Shown here piece after piece: positions 41,441-49,896 of a stretch of DNA of 64,000 nucleotides; position 1 is the first letter of the stretch; every line of letters starts with the position of its first letter. The notes under the pieces are model-generated. The model had not been told where the DNA came from. It did no database searches and saw only the letters and a list, made by a program, of their open reading frames with translations. Source of the stretch: Streptomyces sp. CB02058 (GTDB lineage: Bacteria; Actinomycetota; Actinomycetes; Streptomycetales; Streptomycetaceae). A program made the position numbers and the translations under genes. Location of the stretch: positions 620,001 through 684,000 of the forward strand of contig NZ_LIPG01000001.1 of the NCBI RefSeq assembly GCF_001905505.1, in the 5' to 3' direction.

Positions 41441-42969
41441 TTCGCGTCGCCCTTCTCGTTGCGGTCGGGGTCGTCGTCGCCGGGAGCGCCGGTCAGGCTC
41501 TCCGCGTCGCGGGGGAGCCGCAGCACGAACACCGCGCCCTCGCCGTCCGGCAGGTTCGACGCCGTGATGTCACCGCCGTGGATGTGCGCGTTCTCCACCG
41601 CGATCGACAGGCCGAGACCACTGCCCTCGGAACGGGGCCTGGACGCGCTCGCCTTGTAGAAGCGGTCGAAGACGTGCGGCAGGACCTCCTCGGGGATGCC
41701 CGGCCCGTGGTCGCGGACCTCGATGACCAGCTCGTCCTCGTCGGTCCGCACGGACACCCGCACCGGCGAGCCGCCGTGCTTGAGGGCGTTGCCGATCAGA
41801 TTCGCCAGGATCACGTCGAGCCGGCGCGGATCGAGCCGCACCATGATGCCGCGCTCCGCGTCCAGATCGACCGCGTCCAGCCAGGCACGGGCGTCGATAC
41901 AGGCGGTCACCTGGTCGGCGACGTCGACCGTGTCCAGGACGAGCCGGGCCGTACCCGCGTCGAAGCGGGTGACCTCCATGAGGTTCTCGACGAGGTCGTT
42001 CAGCCGGCGGGTCTCGCTCACCACCAGATGCACGGCGGGAGCGATCATCGGGTCGAGGCTGTCCGCCTCGTCCTCCAGCACCTCGGCGACCGCCGTGATC
42101 GCCGTCAGCGGGGTCCGCAGCTCGTGCGACATGTCGGCGACGAACCTGCGGCTCGACTCCTCCCGCGCGCTCATGTCCGCGACCTTCTTCTCCAGCGAGC
42201 TCGCGGCCTTGTTGAACGTATGGGACAGCTCGGCCAGTTCGTCCGTGCCCGACACCACGAGCCGGGTGTCCAGCTTGCCCTCGCCGAGCTTGCGGGCCGC
42301 GTCGCCGAGCCGCTGCACCGGCCGCAGCACCGTCGTCGCCGCCGCCTGGGCGAGCAGCGCCGAGCCGACGAGGGCCAGCGCGGTCGCGATCCCCAACGAC
42401 CAGGCCAGCGAGCTGAGATCCTCGCGCTCCTGGTCCAGCGACTTCAGCATGTAGCCGGAGGGGCCGCCGCCGATGATCTTCGTGCCGGCCACCAGATAGG
42501 GGGTTCCGCCGATCGTCGTCCGCTGCCAGAACAGGTGGTACTCATGGGTGTTGCTCGACGTCAGCGGCTGCCTCTTGTTCACCTGCTTCTGCAGCGAGGC
42601 GGGCACGTCGACCTTGGTGAAGGAGTCGATGTCGGAGGACCCCGTGACCGGCTTTCCCTCGGACGTGCCGACCAGCAGCACGTGATAGCCGGGACCGCTG
42701 CTCGCCATCTGCTCGGCGGTGTCCCGCAGTTCGGCCGCCGTGGGCTGGAGCGGCAGCGAGGCCGCCCGGTTCTGCATCTGCCGGCGGAAGTCGCCGAGCG
42801 CCGCGTCCTGCGTACGCGTCAGGACGGCCTCGCGGTTGAGCCAGTACGCGATGCCCGACGCGGACACCGCGGCGGTCAGGGCCACCAGCGCGAACACGAT
42901 CAGCAGCCGCAGCCGCAGGCTGGTCCAGCGAAGACCCGCGAGTATGGAACGCTTCGCGGAATCGCTCAC
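41437..42969 (-). CDS. afsQ2: AfsQ2 sensor histidine kinase
   Basis: 510 residues. Membrane helix at about 17-37, a roughly 150-residue extracellular sensor domain, a second helix at about 193-213, then HAMP, HisKA (MSHELRTPLTAITAV, His near 281) and HATPase with NLIGNALKHGG, DHGPGIP and SEGSGLGLSIA. It phosphorylates AfsQ1; in S. coelicolor the system responds to nitrogen source and affects antibiotic production. Start ATG overlaps the afsQ1 stop. Identity rests on domain order plus the diagnostic AfsQ1 and SigQ neighbours. Confidence 0.95.
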   Translation of the reverse strand: MSDSAKRSILAGLRWTSLRLRLLIVFALVALTAAVSASGIAYWLNREAVLTRTQDAALGDFRRQMQNRAASLPLQPTAAELRDTAEQMASSGPGYHVLLVGTSEGKPVTGSSDIDSFTKVDVPASLQKQVNKRQPLTSSNTHEYHLFWQRTTIGGTPYLVAGTKIIGGGPSGYMLKSLDQEREDLSSLAWSLGIATALALVGSALLAQAAATTVLRPVQRLGDAARKLGEGKLDTRLVVSGTDELAELSHTFNKAASSLEKKVADMSAREESSRRFVADMSHELRTPLTAITAVAEVLEDEADSLDPMIAPAVHLVVSETRRLNDLVENLMEVTRFDAGTARLVLDTVDVADQVTACIDARAWLDAVDLDAERGIMVRLDPRRLDVILANLIGNALKHGGSPVRVSVRTDEDELVIEVRDHGPGIPEEVLPHVFDRFYKASASRPRSEGSGLGLSIAVENAHIHGGDITASNLPDGEGAVFVLRLPRDAESLTGAPGDDDPDRNEKGDAK

Positions 42970-43652
42970 TGAGGCGAGTCCAGCCGGTAGCCCACACCGC
43001 GCACGGTACGGATCAGAGTCGGCGAGGACGGCACGTCCTCCACCTTCGCCCGCAGCCGCTGCACACAGGCGTCCACCAGCCGGGAGTCACCGAGGTAGTC
43101 GTGCTCCCACACCAGACGCAGCAACTGCTGCCGGGACAGGGCCTGTCCGGGCCTGCGGCTCAGTTCGAGCAGGAGCCGCAGCTCGGTCGGTGTGAGCTGG
43201 AGGTCCTCCCCGTTCTTGGTGACCGTCATCGCCGAACGGTCGATGACGACACTCCCGAACGTCGCGGAATCGGTGGACTCCCGCTCCCCGCGGCGCAGTA
43301 CGGCACGGATGCGCGCGTCGAGTACGCGGCCCTGCACGGGTTTCACGACATAGTCGTCCGCGCCGGACTCCAGTCCCACCACGACGTCGATGTCGTCGCT
43401 GCGCGCGGTCAGCAGAATGATCGGCAGCTGGTCGGTGCGCCGGATCCTCCGGCACACCTCGAAACCGTCGATTCCGGGCAGCATCACATCCAGCACGACC
43501 AGGTCCGGACGCTGCTCCCTGAGCAGGTCCAGGCCGTCCTCTCCCGTCGCCGCGGTGGCCACACGGTGGCCCTGGCGTGACAGCGAGAGTTCGAGGGCCG
43601 TGCGGATGGCGTCATCGTCCTCGATCAGCAACAGGAAAGGCACGGGGCTCAT
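42966..43652 (-). CDS. afsQ1: AfsQ1 response regulator (OmpR/PhoB type)
   Basis: 228 residues from ATG; GTG at 43643 would give a form closer to the 225-residue S. coelicolor protein. Receiver: LLLIEDDDAIRTALELSL, phospho-Asp in LVVLDVMLPGIDGFEV, LTAR and KPVQGRVLDARIRAVLRR. C-terminal winged helix: LTPTELRLLLELSRRPG, DSRLVDACVQRLRAKVE and IRTVRGVGYRLD. It binds GTnAC-n6-GTnAC; one exact copy lies in the divergent region with sigQ. Confidence 0.96.
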   Translation of the reverse strand: MSPVPFLLLIEDDDAIRTALELSLSRQGHRVATAATGEDGLDLLREQRPDLVVLDVMLPGIDGFEVCRRIRRTDQLPIILLTARSDDIDVVVGLESGADDYVVKPVQGRVLDARIRAVLRRGERESTDSATFGSVVIDRSAMTVTKNGEDLQLTPTELRLLLELSRRPGQALSRQQLLRLVWEHDYLGDSRLVDACVQRLRAKVEDVPSSPTLIRTVRGVGYRLDSPQ

Positions 43653-43726
43653 TCTGGCCCATGGTGGTGCCACGTTTCGACAATCCCCCCTACCCGATCC
43701 GTACGCGCGACCGGCCGACATGCCCT

Positions 43727-43742
43727 GTGACAGGTCTGTGAC
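43727..43742. promoter_or_regulatory. AfsQ1 box
   Basis: GTGAC, six bases, GTGAC: exact fit to the published AfsQ1 consensus GTnAC-n6-GTnAC, between the divergent afsQ1 and sigQ genes. Confidence 0.9.
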
Positions 43743-43825
43743 AGTCGGGGGACAGCGCCATGAAACTGCCCCGGCAAGCTCATTGGCACACGGAACGAAC
43801 GGACTCCACCGATGGGGGGCGCCAC

Positions 43826-44572
43826 ATGAACGCACTGCACAGCACCACCTCAAGCGCAGTTGTCACGCGCCTTCACGACGTCGGGCGGGGTCCGGAGAAG
43901 TCCGGCGCCGGAGTACGGGGGTGCGTCCGTGGCGCCGGGCGTCAGCACACGTCGTATCTGACGATGGTTGACGCGTCCACGGGGGACAACGGGGGAAGCG
44001 CGTACGGGGAGGTCCCGGGGGAGCGGAAGCCCGAGGCGAAGACCGAGGACGCCGAAGCGGCGTTCACGGCCTACGTCCAGGAGCGCCGCGCCTCCCTGTA
44101 CGCGACCGCCTACCACCTGACCGGCGACCGGTTCGAGGCCGAGGACCTGCTGCAGAGCGCCCTCTTCTCGACGTACCGGGCGTGGGACAGGATCAGCGAC
44201 AAGGCGGCGGTCGGGGGTTACCTCCGCCGCACCATGACCAACCTGCACATCAGCGCGTGGCGCAGGCGCAAGCTCAACGAATACCCGACCGAGGAGCTGC
44301 CGGAGACGGTGGGCGACACGGACGCGATGCGGGGCACGGAACTGCGGGCGGTGCTCTGGCAGGCGCTCGCGCGGCTGCCCGAACTCCAGCGCACCATGCT
44401 GGTCCTCCGCTACTACGAGGGCCGCACGGACCCGGAGATCGCGTCCATCCTCGGCATAAGCGTCGGCACGGTGAAGTCGAGCATCTGGCGGTCGCTCCGC
44501 CGGCTGCGCGAGGACGAGGTCCTCAGCTTCGGCCGTGACGAGGAGGAGTCCTTCGGCGAGCTGGTGGCCTGA
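43826..44572 (+). CDS. sigQ: SigQ, SigE-type ECF sigma factor
   Basis: 248 residues from ATG preceded by GGGGGGCG. The first 75 residues are a disordered Gly/Ser/Glu-rich extension; an internal ATG at residue 49 (MVDASTGD) is a possible alternative start. Region 2: LYATAYHLTGDRFEAEDLLQSALFSTYRAWDRI; region 4: LARLPELQRTMLVLRYYEGRTDPEIASILGISVGTVKSSIWRSL, split across the usual linker. In S. coelicolor SigQ is activated by AfsQ1 and antagonises its effect. The coding region is framed by unusual G-runs (CGGGGGACAACGGGGG inside the 5' part; nine runs after the stop). Confidence 0.93.
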   Translation: MNALHSTTSSAVVTRLHDVGRGPEKSGAGVRGCVRGAGRQHTSYLTMVDASTGDNGGSAYGEVPGERKPEAKTEDAEAAFTAYVQERRASLYATAYHLTGDRFEAEDLLQSALFSTYRAWDRISDKAAVGGYLRRTMTNLHISAWRRRKLNEYPTEELPETVGDTDAMRGTELRAVLWQALARLPELQRTMLVLRYYEGRTDPEIASILGISVGTVKSSIWRSLRRLREDEVLSFGRDEEESFGELVA

Positions 44573-44579
44573 GGTCTGC

Positions 44580-44693
44580 GGGGGGCACGGGGGAAGTACG
44601 GGGGACCACGGGGGACCAACGGGGGAAGAGCCGCCGCTTCGGGGGAGGCGGCGGTACGGGGGAAGGCGCAGCGGGGGCGGACAGGCCGGGGGG
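44580..44693 (+). repeat. G-tract array (G-quadruplex potential) after sigQ
   Basis: Nine runs of five to six G occur between 44580 and 44693 on the plus (coding) strand, starting 8 bases after the sigQ stop; the first five are spaced by only 3-6 bases. It fits the pattern for stable parallel G-quadruplexes in DNA or the sigQ 3' UTR. No gene in this gap (44573-44737). Confidence 0.7.
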
Positions 44694-44737
44694 TCCTGTC
44701 CGTCCCCGCTCGTCGTGCTCACCGGCGGACGGGGGCG

Positions 44738-46213
44738 TCAGCCTCGGACCGGGGTGAGCTGGAGGTAGTCGAGGTTCCAGTTCTGGTAGGCGTCCTCGGG
44801 CAGGGCCAGCCGCAGGGTGTGGCGCCCGGCGGACAGGCGGCGGGTGACGCCGCTGTGCTGGAGCACCTCCTTGTTGTGGCTGGTGGTGTTGCGCACGCCG
44901 ACCGGCTCGCTCGCCGGTCCGCCGTCGAAGGAGAGCGTGTAGGAGCCCGCCGGCGAGTACGGCGAGGAGACCCGGGCCTGGACGGCGTACGAACCGTCGC
45001 GGGGGACGATCACGTCGTACGTGAGCCACTCGCCGCCGCGCATCCACGAGATCCGGACGTTGCCGTCGGCGTCGCTGATGTCGACGTCCTCGCCGGGGCG
45101 CATCGCGAGCCCGCCCTTGTTGCCCGCGTCCGAGTCGTGGTAGCCGGAGCCCTCCCCGGGCAGGAAGTCCTCCGCCTGCACCCGCACGGCGCCGCGCGGC
45201 AGCGGGTCGCCCTCACCGGTGCGCAGCCAGGACTCCAGCTTCTCCACGTCGTCGGTCTGGAGGACCGTCGTACGGAAGCCGCGGACCAGCCCCTCCCAGC
45301 CCCGCAGCGGGTCGGTGAGCGATGCCTCGTCGGTCATCCGCTCCGACAGGCCGTTCCACATGGTGTTGCTCCACACCCGGCTCCGGGCGGCCAGGCCGTC
45401 GAGGAACGGCCTGCGGGCCACGGCGTCCGCTGAGCTGTCGAAGTTGACCTCGTAGGCGACCGGCTGGTCGTCGCCGAACGCGGCGACATGGGCCAGGTTG
45501 GCGTCCGTGATCATGTGCATGTAGACCGCGTCGCGGTGGGTGGAGAGGAAGTCCCGGACCTCGGCGACCGGGGCGTCGCTCTTCCAGATCCCGTTGCGGA
45601 CGGTGCCGGTGGCGACGAGGACGTCCCAGATCTCCTCGCGGAACGCCCAGCCCTTGTCGAGGTTGACCAGGCCCCGGTCCTTCACCAGGGCCATCGTCTC
45701 CCGGAGCGTCGGGACCGGCTCGTCGGTGACGGCCGCCTGGGCCCCGCCCAGCCCCTCCTTCAGACGGAGCCGGCCGATCTCGGCGAGTGTCAGGTCGGCG
45801 ACGGCACCGGTGCCGTTCGTCGTGCGGTCGACGGTGGCGTCGTGCATGAGGACGGGGACGCCGTCCTTGGTGAGCCGGACGTCGATCTCGGCGATCTCGG
45901 CGCCGTCGGCGAAGGCGGCCCGTACCGCGGGCAGCGAGTTCTCGGGGGCGTCCCGCCACTGGCCGCGGTGGGCGGCGGTGAGGATCTTGGCGTCCGGGCC
46001 GTGGTCGAGCAGGTCGCGGTAGGCCCGCTCCGCCGCCGTGCGCCCCTTCAGGCCGGGGCCACCGAAACCGTACGGTGAGCTGCTCACGCTCGCGGCCGGC
46101 CCGGCTCCGGCGGACGGGCCGGCGACCAGCGCGGCTCCCGTGACGGCGCCGGTGACGGTGAGGGCCAGGGCGGTGGCCACGGCGATGGCGTGACGTGCGA
46201 TCGATCTTGTCAT
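44738..46213 (-). CDS. Secreted glycerophosphodiester phosphodiesterase with CBM6/35-like domain
   Basis: 491 residues (GTG 46219 is an alternative start). Signal peptide to about residue 40. GDPD domain: TAAHRGQWRDAPENSLPAVRAAF, IAEIDVRLTKDG and VLMHDATVDRTTNGTG carry the catalytic His pair and metal-binding Glu/Asp residues. Residues about 355-490 are a carbohydrate-binding beta-sandwich (VQAEDFLPGEGSGYHDSDAGNKGG, split; MRGGEWLTYDVIVPRDGSY; LSAGRHTLRLAL; NWNLDYLQLTPV). It should hydrolyse glycerophosphodiesters or teichoic-type polymers outside the cell. Divergent spacing of about 97 bp separates it from the kinase gene upstream on the same strand. Confidence 0.92.
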   Translation of the reverse strand: MTRSIARHAIAVATALALTVTGAVTGAALVAGPSAGAGPAASVSSSPYGFGGPGLKGRTAAERAYRDLLDHGPDAKILTAAHRGQWRDAPENSLPAVRAAFADGAEIAEIDVRLTKDGVPVLMHDATVDRTTNGTGAVADLTLAEIGRLRLKEGLGGAQAAVTDEPVPTLRETMALVKDRGLVNLDKGWAFREEIWDVLVATGTVRNGIWKSDAPVAEVRDFLSTHRDAVYMHMITDANLAHVAAFGDDQPVAYEVNFDSSADAVARRPFLDGLAARSRVWSNTMWNGLSERMTDEASLTDPLRGWEGLVRGFRTTVLQTDDVEKLESWLRTGEGDPLPRGAVRVQAEDFLPGEGSGYHDSDAGNKGGLAMRPGEDVDISDADGNVRISWMRGGEWLTYDVIVPRDGSYAVQARVSSPYSPAGSYTLSFDGGPASEPVGVRNTTSHNKEVLQHSGVTRRLSAGRHTLRLALPEDAYQNWNLDYLQLTPVRG

Positions 46214-46310
46214 GGTCACGGACCCTAGGTGCGTCCGCGGATCACCCCGCCGCGTTCCCGTGAAGCGGCGGCGGGCACCGGATGAACGATCGGTTCCGGC
46301 TCCGTGCCGC

Positions 46311-47015
46311 TCAGTTCGTCACCCGGCTCCGCGGGGCCCGGCAGCGGCCGGCGGCCGCTGCGGCGAGCCTGCCGAGGGCCTCGTCCCTCCCGCAGGGGTG
46401 GGCGCCGAGCGCGGTCTGGCGGGCCACGATGCCCCGCTCGGCCCGCATCAGCCGCCAGCCGCGCCGCAGCAGGAACGGCACGGACTTCCGGCCCTCCCGC
46501 AGATCCCGCGCCAGCCGCCGCCGGAACGTCGTGGACGGGCGCCCGCGCAGGCACAGGGCGTCCGCGAGCAGGCCCAGTTCCTGGCAGCGCTCCACGATGT
46601 CCGCCGCGAAGATGCCTTCGGCGACGAACAGGGGCGTGCGCTCGATGTCGAGCGTCTCGTGGCCGGTCCGCGAGCTCGTGGAGATGTCGTACAGCGGTAC
46701 GTCGGTGCGGCCGGTGCCGCACAGCTCGGCTATGGCCGCGACGGCCGCGTCGGCGTCCCAGGACAGCGCGGAGTCCCAGTCGATGTCCGTGCTGCCGGTG
46801 ACCCGGGGCAGTGTCGGATCGTTTTCCTCCTTGTAGAAGTCGTCCAGGCGCAGCACCGGGAGACCGCTGCGGGCCGCGAGGGACGACTTGCCGGAGCCGG
46901 AGGGACCGGCGAGCAGCACGACGCGAGTGGGGATCGGTTGGGAACTCACAGAACAGAAGTGTGAGGCATTGACCCGCGCAGGGGATCCCCGGGAGGTCCT
47001 GTTGGTATCGAGCAT
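46311..47015 (-). CDS. Uridine-kinase-like P-loop kinase
   Basis: 234 residues from ATG 47015 (GAGG close upstream); GTG 46949 (MSSQPIPTR) is a plausible shorter start. Walker A VVLLAGPSGSGKSSLAAR, then LPVLRLDDFYKEEND, DWDSALSWD, PLYDISTSSRTG and VAEGIFAADIVE follow the uridine kinase/phosphoribulokinase fold. Predicted to phosphorylate uridine or cytidine, which fits the nucleoside-salvage theme of the window, though no regulon operator lies in front. C-terminus is basic. Confidence 0.85.
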   Translation of the reverse strand: MLDTNRTSRGSPARVNASHFCSVSSQPIPTRVVLLAGPSGSGKSSLAARSGLPVLRLDDFYKEENDPTLPRVTGSTDIDWDSALSWDADAAVAAIAELCGTGRTDVPLYDISTSSRTGHETLDIERTPLFVAEGIFAADIVERCQELGLLADALCLRGRPSTTFRRRLARDLREGRKSVPFLLRRGWRLMRAERGIVARQTALGAHPCGRDEALGRLAAAAAGRCRAPRSRVTN

Positions 47016-47078
47016 CACACCTCAACTACTCTGCGCGCACGGATGATTACTCGACACGTCCCGATCAGGTGGGAGAAC

Positions 47079-47504
47079 ATGGCACGTCACGCACTGTCCA
47101 AACCCCGGCACCGCGCCCTGCTGCGCGCCGGTCTGACCCTCACCGCGCTGGGCGCGGCGCTCGGCGCCGGAGGTGCCGCCGCCCAGGCGGCACCGCTGCC
47201 CGCGACGCCCGCCACCGGCGCGGACACCGCGGACAGCACGCTGGGGGCGGTGTCCGACGCGGCGGCGCCCGCGCTGACCAGCGCGCTGGGCTACGGCCTC
47301 GCGGGGGCGGTCAAGCCCGTCACGGACCTCCAGATCGACCCGCTCGCGGGCACGGGCGTGGACCCGCTGGACAACGCGGTGGGCGCCCAGATCGCCGACT
47401 TCAAGCCGGTGACCACGGCGCTGGTCACCGATCCGCTGACCAGCGGGGCCGCGCTCGGCGACCTGCCCGTGGTCGGAGAGGTGACCGGTCTGATCACCGG
47501 CTGA
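47079..47504 (+). CDS. Small exported Ala-rich protein
   Basis: 141 residues; RBS GGTGGGAG before ATG 47079. Twin-Arg-free basic start, signal peptide ending near GAAAQAAP (residue about 37). The mature part is Ala/Thr/Asp-rich with repeated PL/PV turns (LQIDPLAGTGVDPLDNAVG; VTDPLTSGAALGDLPVVGEV). No known domain. Build resembles the 98-residue protein at 39449. Ends at an 18-bp-stem bidirectional terminator. Confidence 0.8.
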   Translation: MARHALSKPRHRALLRAGLTLTALGAALGAGGAAAQAAPLPATPATGADTADSTLGAVSDAAAPALTSALGYGLAGAVKPVTDLQIDPLAGTGVDPLDNAVGAQIADFKPVTTALVTDPLTSGAALGDLPVVGEVTGLITG

Positions 47505-47513
47505 CCCGCCGTA

Positions 47514-47560
47514 CGCACGGGTGCGGGGCCGCCCCTTCCGGACGGCCCCGCACCCGTGCG
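47514..47560. terminator. Bidirectional terminator, 18-bp perfect stem
   Basis: CGCACGGGTGCGGGGCCG (47514-47531) and its perfect complement (47543-47560) with an 11-nt loop, between convergent genes. Confidence 0.88.
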
Positions 47561-47565
47561 ACGGG

Positions 47566-48462
47566 TCAGTACGAGGAGCCGGAGGCTCCCAGGGCGCCCG
47601 TGGGGTGCCAGACCGTCTTCGTCTCCAGGAAGGCCGTCAGGCGCAGGGTGCCGGGATCGGCGGACCAGTCGGCCGTGTCCACAGCCTGTGGACGCAGGAC
47701 GCGCTTCAGATTGTCCGCCGCCGCGATCTCCAGCTCCTTCGCGAGACCGGCGTCCGCGCCCGTGAGGTCGATGGCGTTGACGTCCTGGTGGGACGCCAGC
47801 GGGGCCGCGAGCTCCGCCGTGCTTCCCGACAGGATGTTGACCACACCGCCCGGCAGGTCCGAGGTCGCCAGGACCTCGCCCAGCGAGAGCGCGGGCAGCG
47901 GCGCACCGGCCGATGCGACGACGACCGCCGTGTTGCCCGTGGCGATCACCGGGGCGATCACCGAGACCAGGCCGAGGAACGAGGACTCCTGCGGCGCCAG
48001 GACGGCCACCACACCCGTCGGCTCCGGGGTCGAGAGATTGAAGAACGGACCCGCGACGGGGTTCGCCCCGCCCACGATCTGGCCGATCTTGTCGGTCCAG
48101 CCCGCGTACCAGACCCAGCGGTCCACCGCCGCGTCGACGACGGCCGCGGCCTTGGACTTCGAGAGCCCCTCGGCGTCGGCGACCTCGCGCACGAACTGCT
48201 CGCGGCGGCCCTCCAGCATCTCCGCGACGCGGTAGAGGATCTGGCCGCGGTTGTACGCCGTCGCGCCCGACCAGCCGCCGAACGCCTTGCGCGCGGCCAC
48301 GACCGCGTCACGCGCGTCCTTGCGGGAGGACTGCGGGGCGTTCGCCAGCCACTTGCCCTTCGAGTCCGTCACCTCGTACACCCGGCCGCTCTCGGAGCGG
48401 GGGAACTTGCCCCCGACGTACAGCTTGTAGGTCTTGAAGACGCTCAGTCGCCCGTCAGACAT
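47566..48462 (-). CDS. Truncated aldehyde-dehydrogenase-family protein lacking the catalytic domain
   Basis: 298 residues against about 480 for a full enzyme. The N-terminal NAD-binding half is recognisable (YKLYVGGKFPRSESGRVYEV; GWSGATAYNRGQILYRVAEMLEGR; GVVAVLAPQESSFLGLVS; GGVVNILSGSTAELAAPLASHQDV), but the protein ends shortly after the IDLTGAD strand. The region with catalytic Cys and Glu is absent; the residual C-terminus (TFLETKTVWHPTGA-type) is short. It overlaps the preceding intact ALDH gene by 8 bp and keeps an open frame with normal codon use, so it appears maintained, perhaps as a regulatory or structural partner. Confidence 0.82.
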   Translation of the reverse strand: MSDGRLSVFKTYKLYVGGKFPRSESGRVYEVTDSKGKWLANAPQSSRKDARDAVVAARKAFGGWSGATAYNRGQILYRVAEMLEGRREQFVREVADAEGLSKSKAAAVVDAAVDRWVWYAGWTDKIGQIVGGANPVAGPFFNLSTPEPTGVVAVLAPQESSFLGLVSVIAPVIATGNTAVVVASAGAPLPALSLGEVLATSDLPGGVVNILSGSTAELAAPLASHQDVNAIDLTGADAGLAKELEIAAADNLKRVLRPQAVDTADWSADPGTLRLTAFLETKTVWHPTGALGASGSSY

Positions 48463-49891
48463 CGAGGTAGGCCTCCAGACCGTGACGGCCGCCCTCGCGG
48501 CCGAAGCCCGACTCCTTGTATCCGCCGAACGGCGAGGTCGGGTCGAACTTGTTGAACGTGTTGGCCCAGACGACACCCGCGCGGAGCTTGTTCGCCACCG
48601 CGAGGATGCGGGAGCCCTTCTCCGTCCAGATGCCCGCCGACAGGCCGTACTGGCTGTTATTGGCCTTGGCGACGGCCTCGTCCGGCGTGCGGAAGGTCAG
48701 CACCGAAAGCACCGGGCCGAAGATCTCGTCGCGGGCGACGGTGTGTGCCTGCGTGACGTCGGTGAAGAGCGTCGGGGCGAACCAGTAGCCCGAGGAGGGC
48801 AGTTCGCACGGCGCCGTCCAGCGCTCCGCGCCCTCCGCCTCGCCGGTCTCGACGAGCGCGGTGATCCGGGAGAGCTGCTCCGCGGAGTTGATCGCGCCGA
48901 TGTCGGTGTTCTTGTCCAGCGGGTCGCCCAGGCGGAGCGTGGACAGCCGGCGCTTGAGGGAGTGCAGCACCTCGTCGCGCACCGACTCCTGCACGAGGAG
49001 CCGCGAGCCCGCGCAGCAGACCTGGCCCTGGTTGAAGAAGATGCCGGTGACGATGCCCTCGACGGCCTGGTCGACGGGCGCGTCGTCGAAGACGATGTTG
49101 GCGCCCTTGCCGCCCAGTTCGAGCGTGGCCTTCTTGTCGGTGCCCGCGATCTGCCGGGCGATGGCCTTGCCGACGGCGGTCGATCCCGTGAAGGCGACCT
49201 TGTTCACGTCCGGGTGCTCGACGAGGGCCGAGCCCGCGTCGCCGTACCCCGTCAGGATGTTGACGACACCCTTGGGCAGACCGGCCTGGCGGCAGATGTC
49301 GGCGAAGAACAGCGCGGAGAGCGGAGTCGTCTCCGCCGGCTTCAGCACCACGGTGTTGCCGGTGGCGAGCGCCGGGGCGATCTTCCAGGCCAGCATCAGC
49401 AGCGGGAAGTTCCACGGGATGATCTGGCCGGCCACGCCGAGCGGGCGCGGGTTCGCGCCGTAGCCTGCGTGGTCCAGCTTGTCGGCCCATCCCGCGTAGT
49501 AGAAGAAGTGCGCGGCGACCAGCGGGAGGTCCGCGTCACGCGTCTCCCGGATGGGCTTGCCGTTGTCCAGGGTCTCCAGGACGGCGAGCTCACGGCTGCG
49601 CTCCTGGATGATCCGGGCGATCCGGAACAGGTACTTGGCGCGCTCGGAGCCGGGCAGCGCCGACCACTTCTCGAACGCCCTGCGGGCCGCCTTCACGGCC
49701 CGGTCCACGTCCTCGGTGCCAGCCCGCGCAACCTCGGAGAGCACCTCCTCGGTGGAGGGGCTGACCGTCTTGAAGACCTGTCCGTCGGCGGCCTCGGTGA
49801 ACTCGCCGTCGATGAACAGACCGTAGGAGGGGGCGATGTCGACGACGGAGCGGGACTCCGGAGCCGGTGCGTACTCGAATGCAGATGCCAT
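48455..49891 (-). CDS. Aldehyde dehydrogenase (full length)
   Basis: 478 residues. YGLFIDGEFTEAADG, IPWNFPLLMLAWKIAPALATGN, KVAFTGSTAVGK, the catalytic Glu in LELGGKGANIV and catalytic Cys in NQGQVCCAGSRLLV are all present. It oxidises an aldehyde with NAD(P). Directly downstream of deoC (5-bp gap), the likely substrate is acetaldehyde released from deoxyribose-5-phosphate, giving acetate (inference). Translationally linked to the truncated homologue that follows. Confidence 0.94.
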   Translation of the reverse strand: MASAFEYAPAPESRSVVDIAPSYGLFIDGEFTEAADGQVFKTVSPSTEEVLSEVARAGTEDVDRAVKAARRAFEKWSALPGSERAKYLFRIARIIQERSRELAVLETLDNGKPIRETRDADLPLVAAHFFYYAGWADKLDHAGYGANPRPLGVAGQIIPWNFPLLMLAWKIAPALATGNTVVLKPAETTPLSALFFADICRQAGLPKGVVNILTGYGDAGSALVEHPDVNKVAFTGSTAVGKAIARQIAGTDKKATLELGGKGANIVFDDAPVDQAVEGIVTGIFFNQGQVCCAGSRLLVQESVRDEVLHSLKRRLSTLRLGDPLDKNTDIGAINSAEQLSRITALVETGEAEGAERWTAPCELPSSGYWFAPTLFTDVTQAHTVARDEIFGPVLSVLTFRTPDEAVAKANNSQYGLSAGIWTEKGSRILAVANKLRAGVVWANTFNKFDPTSPFGGYKESGFGREGGRHGLEAYLDV

Positions 49892-49896
49892 GGGGA

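Noticed and set aside
44580..44693. G-run array considered as a CRISPR or tandem repeat
   Set aside because: Spacers are 3-15 bases and irregular; no repeat unit longer than GGGGGA.
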